A stretch of DNA of 64,000 bases from CAUZWH01 sp965224275 (GTDB taxonomy: Bacteria > Pseudomonadota > Alphaproteobacteria > SHVV01). The notes below the pieces were generated by a model. It was given only the letters and a program-made list of their open reading frames with translations, did not search any database and was not told the origin of the DNA. Below, piece after piece: positions 61,388 through 64,000 of the stretch. The stretch covers positions 248,001 through 312,000 of the forward strand of contig CBDCYR010000012.1 in the NCBI GenBank assembly GCA_965224275.1, read 5' to 3'. How positions within the stretch are numbered: the first letter of the stretch is position 1; each line of letters starts with the position of its first letter. The translations under genes were made by a program, and so were the position numbers.

Positions 61388-62616
61388 ATGTTTCGACTCT
61401 CCGGCTTTTCCAACATTCTCACCGCGCTGAGGATCCGAAATTATCGGGTCTACATGGTGGGCAGCATTTTTTCGCTCACCGGCTTTTGGATGCAGCGCAT
61501 CGCCATCGGCTGGTTGACGTGGGAATTGACCGGCTCGAGTTTCTGCCGAGCGTCATCGTCGGGCCCTTGGCCGGCGCTGCGGTCGATCGCTGGGAGCCCA
61601 TCCATGTGATTCGGGCAAGCACGGCGCTGCGCATTGTTGTTTCCTTGATCTTATTTGGTATCACCGCGGTTGGCATCGTTGATGTGGGGTGGCTGTTTGC
61701 CATCAACGGCGTGCTCGGCGTCATTGCATCGTTTAACCAACCAGCGCGATTGGCACTGCTCCCAAGTCTTGTGCACCGCGACGATCTGACCGTATCTCTG
61801 GCCCTCGATTCGGTGGTGTTTAATTTGGCATTGTTCGTCGGGCCGGCGATCGCGGGGGCGTTGATATCGACGGGTGGCACGGCCGTAACCTTCCTCGTAA
61901 CCGCGGGTACGTTCTGCGTGCAGATTGCCGCGTTGTTGATGATCACCGTCTACGTTCGCGACCGAGATCGACCCAAACAGACCCAAAGCCTGTTCAGCGA
62001 CATGATCGACGGCCTGCGTTATGTCGCGCGCCATCAAGGCATTGCACCCCTGCTCGTCCTTCACATCGCCGCATTCGTTGGTGGCCGAGGGGTATTTGAA
62101 ATGATGCCCGGTATTGCTGGCGATGTGTTTGCCGGCGGCGCCGAAACCCTTGCGCTCTTAACGTCGAGCATCGGAATTGGCGCTGTTATTGGTGGTTTGT
62201 GGATCGCGCAGCGCGGCGTTGCACCGGGTTACACGCGACTAGCTGTCGCGAGCGCCGCGGCGTTGATGGCGTCGCTGGTCGTGTTTCTGGCGTCAACGAC
62301 GGTGTGGGTCGCGGTGCCGGCGCTGGCGACAAGTGGCGCCGCGCTGATCGTGTTCAGCATCTGCACGCTTACACTGATCCAGGTTTCGGTCGACGGCGAT
62401 ATGCGCGGTCGCGTCGTCAGTATCTACGGCATCATCCTGCGCGGCGGACCGGCGATCGGGGCGCTCGGCATGGGGGCGGCATCGGAGGTGATCGGTATGC
62501 GATGGATTGTCGCACTCGGTGTAATGGTTTTGGCCACCGCACTGCTCGGAACCTGGCGCCGGCGTCCTGTGATGGAAGCGACGCTAGAGAAATCGATCGC
62601 GCCGACGCTGAATTGA
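61388..62616 (+). pseudogene. MFS transporter with small deletion and frameshift
   Basis: The first frame (61388) reads ALRIRNYRVYMVGSIFSLTG and WMQRIAIGWLTWELTGSS, then goes off frame. The second begins with FLPSVIVGPLAGAAVDRW. About 11 residues expected between (WLGLVAFADL-type in relatives) are missing. The rest has helices 3 to 12 and ends normally at 62616. ENTS/EntS-like MFS exporters look like this. The gene is probably inactive unless the assembly lost bases here. Confidence 0.75.
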
Positions 62617-62626
62617 CCCTCAGGGG

Positions 62627-63091
62627 CTAGCAGTCCGGGCAACGCTCGGTTGGGTGGCCGCCGGCCAGCCAACCTTTGCCGTGGGTGCTGCCAAGCATGC
62701 CTTCCTTGATATTCTGAACAGCGGTAAAGCCAGCCTCTGAGAGCAGCTGTTCGGCGCGTGTCGAGCGGGTCCCCCTCGCACAAATAACCGCGATCGGCCG
62801 TGAGAGGTCGTCGCCGACCGCGCGTTTCACCCGATCGAGGAAATCGTTATTGAAGATATTGGCCCGCGCGGCCCCCTGCGGGACGCCGGTTTCGCGCCAC
62901 TCCGCCGATGTTCGCACATCGATAATCAGTAACTCACCGGCGGCCGCCTGCGCCTTTGCTTGCTCGGCAGAAATTATTTTCGGGCTGTCACTGCGGGCGA
63001 AATCAACCGCGATGAAGACCACGCAAACGGCGAGGAGGCACGCCAGCAATGCCTGTTGGGACGTCGTGAAGAGGTTGCGCGGTTGCGTCAT
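62627..63091 (-). CDS. Membrane-anchored rhodanese-like protein
   Basis: 154 residues. N-terminal helix LACLLAVCVVFIAVDFA anchors or exports it. The rhodanese domain carries LLIIDVRTSAEWRETGVPQG and the active loop C104-ARGTRS. It may transfer sulphur from thiosulfate or persulfides in the periplasm. The last residues HPTERCPDC hold two further Cys. Confidence 0.85.
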   Translation of the reverse strand: MTQPRNLFTTSQQALLACLLAVCVVFIAVDFARSDSPKIISAEQAKAQAAAGELLIIDVRTSAEWRETGVPQGAARANIFNNDFLDRVKRAVGDDLSRPIAVICARGTRSTRAEQLLSEAGFTAVQNIKEGMLGSTHGKGWLAGGHPTERCPDC

Positions 63092-63207
63092 CGCGTAAGC
63101 CTAAGCGGGTTCACCATCCCGCTCCAATCAAAGCGATGTGAAGAAAATCCGGGTTTGGCACCTGCCGAGTTCACGAACCGTGCTACCACTGGCATCGAGG
63201 TGTGTGG

Positions 63208-64000
63208 ATGAGTGTGCTTAAGGAACTTGCCGGGAGTAACCACGTTAATGCGCCGGGTCTCGGTATTTCCTGCCTGGTGTTGGGCGGGTTTTTTATCACG
63301 ATGAATGATACGGCGATCAAAGCCGCATCGCCGGGCTTGCCGGTCGGCGAGATCATGTTTCTGCGCGCCGTGGTCCAGTTTGGTTTGGTTCTTGTTTACC
63401 TGATTGCGTTCCGAAGGTTCGGGGAGCTGCGAGTCGAACACCGCCTGGGCCAGGCGGGGCGCGCCACCGTGATGGTGGTTGCCTCTTTTATGTTCGTGTG
63501 GGCTCTACGACTGCTGCCGCTCGCCGATGCCACGGCGCTGTTGTTCATCGCTCCCCTCATCATGACCGCGCTGGCCCCGTTTTTTCTCGGCGAGAAAGTC
63601 GGCTGGCACCGGTGGGCGGCGGTCGGCGTCGGCTTCGCCGGCATGATCGTGATGCTGCGGCCAACCGGTGAGGGGCTTCAATGGGCCGCGCTGTTGGCGA
63701 TTGGTGCGGCAACCGGGAGCGCCTTGCGCGATACCATCACAAGGCGAATCAGCTCCGGCGATTCTACAATTGCCACCTTGTTCTACACGTCGCTGGCGAT
63801 CCTGGCGGTTGCGACGTTGACGCTGCCGTTTGGCTGGAAAACGCCGGAACCCGCCGACTACGCCATTCTTGGCTTCGCGGGATTGTTACAGTTCAGCGCC
63901 CACTTCCTGATGATCGAAACATTTCGTTTCATTCAGGTATCGGCGGTTGCCCCCTTCAAATACATCGTCCTTATCTGGGCCGCGGGAGCCGGGTATTGGC
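63208..64000 (+). CDS. EamA/DMT-family transporter, cut by the window end
   Basis: 264 residues visible, no stop reached. MSVLKELAGSN, then GISCLVLGGFFITMNDTAIK and eight or more membrane helices; PLADATALLFIAPLIMTALA and FLGEKVGWHRWAAVGVGFAG are EamA signatures. It exports or imports small metabolites. GAGGTGTGTGG lies just before the ATG. Confidence 0.87.
   Translation, partial: MSVLKELAGSNHVNAPGLGISCLVLGGFFITMNDTAIKAASPGLPVGEIMFLRAVVQFGLVLVYLIAFRRFGELRVEHRLGQAGRATVMVVASFMFVWALRLLPLADATALLFIAPLIMTALAPFFLGEKVGWHRWAAVGVGFAGMIVMLRPTGEGLQWAALLAIGAATGSALRDTITRRISSGDSTIATLFYTSLAILAVATLTLPFGWKTPEPADYAILGFAGLLQFSAHFLMIETFRFIQVSAVAPFKYIVLIWAAGAGYW

Overview
The window is high-GC DNA with many GTG and TTG starts and gene families typical of alphaproteobacteria (nu-class-like glutathione transferases, a DUF6502/DUF5666 pair, NDP-forming acyl-CoA synthetase, BKACE enzymes, carnitine dehydrogenase). 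It looks like a chromosomal accessory region of a Rhodospirillales-type alphaproteobacterium; the order is a guess from gene content, the class is fairly safe. The most striking general property is decay. At least four intact-looking transposons or their relics and many frameshifted or truncated genes are mixed with healthy metabolic operons.

Layout. 1-3.7 kb: the end of a PemK/MazF-like toxin, a BtuF-like corrinoid-binding protein, two tandem glutathione transferases, a Sel1 protein and a small secreted protein. 4.0-6.6 kb: a 5' half copy of tRNA-Ser, a membrane pentapeptide-repeat gene broken by a frameshift, a broken coiled-coil gene, then the complete tRNA-Ser(GCT). 6.6-11.5 kb: a BASS transporter, a DHH phosphoesterase, a third GST and a family III CoA-transferase split by an IS5-family element. 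11.7-13.1 kb: an orphan lysis cassette (M15 endolysin and a frameshifted holin). 13.2-14.9 kb: a secreted cysteine-protein and SCO operon, probably for copper or haem-copper oxidase maturation. 15.0-19.8 kb: an IS481-family element killed by an internal duplication, two MITE-like elements, an M28 peptidase, an N-carbamoyl-D-amino-acid amidohydrolase and a PhyH dioxygenase. 19.9-21.9 kb: cytochrome b561, DUF2461 and a GNAT acetyltransferase.

22.1-36.4 kb is a surface polysaccharide locus: O-antigen ligase or polymerase, flippase, AsnB-type amidotransferase, two NDP-sugar epimerases, UDP-GlcNAc 2-epimerase, DegT aminotransferase, hexapeptide N-acetyltransferase, a glycosyltransferase plus a relic of its paralogue, and a methyltransferase split by IS5. 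The 2-epimerase, aminotransferase and acetyltransferase resemble WbpI, WbpE and WbpD of UDP-ManNAc3NAcA synthesis.

36.4-54.4 kb is a quaternary-amine region. Choline dehydrogenase betA is interrupted by both an IS21-family and an IS5-family element. The betaine ABC transporter proVWX is intact. A gamma-butyrobetaine dioxygenase, a CaiD-like hydratase with an acyl-CoA dehydrogenase and acyl-CoA ligase, and a coupled BKACE plus L-carnitine dehydrogenase pair follow. Together they suggest gamma-butyrobetaine to carnitine to 3-dehydrocarnitine to glycine betaine, with a second CoA-dependent branch.

54.4-58.2 kb is a graveyard of fragments (ALDH, LivF, PIG-L/DUF1932 chimera, AraC) around an intact MetE-like gene and a methyltransferase. 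58.2-64 kb holds a possible small RNA with a strong terminator, an operator-like pair of palindromes, the DUF6502/DUF5666 operon, a broken MFS gene, a rhodanese and the start of an EamA transporter.

The three IS5-family copies each carry a clean TNA target duplication, and removing the elements restores the host reading frame in all three cases. No CRISPR array was seen. The best candidates for something undescribed are the MITE/CTAG palindrome family that supplies stop codons, the paired minus-strand terminator-linked RNA-like loci, and the paralogous cysteine proteins in the SCO operon.
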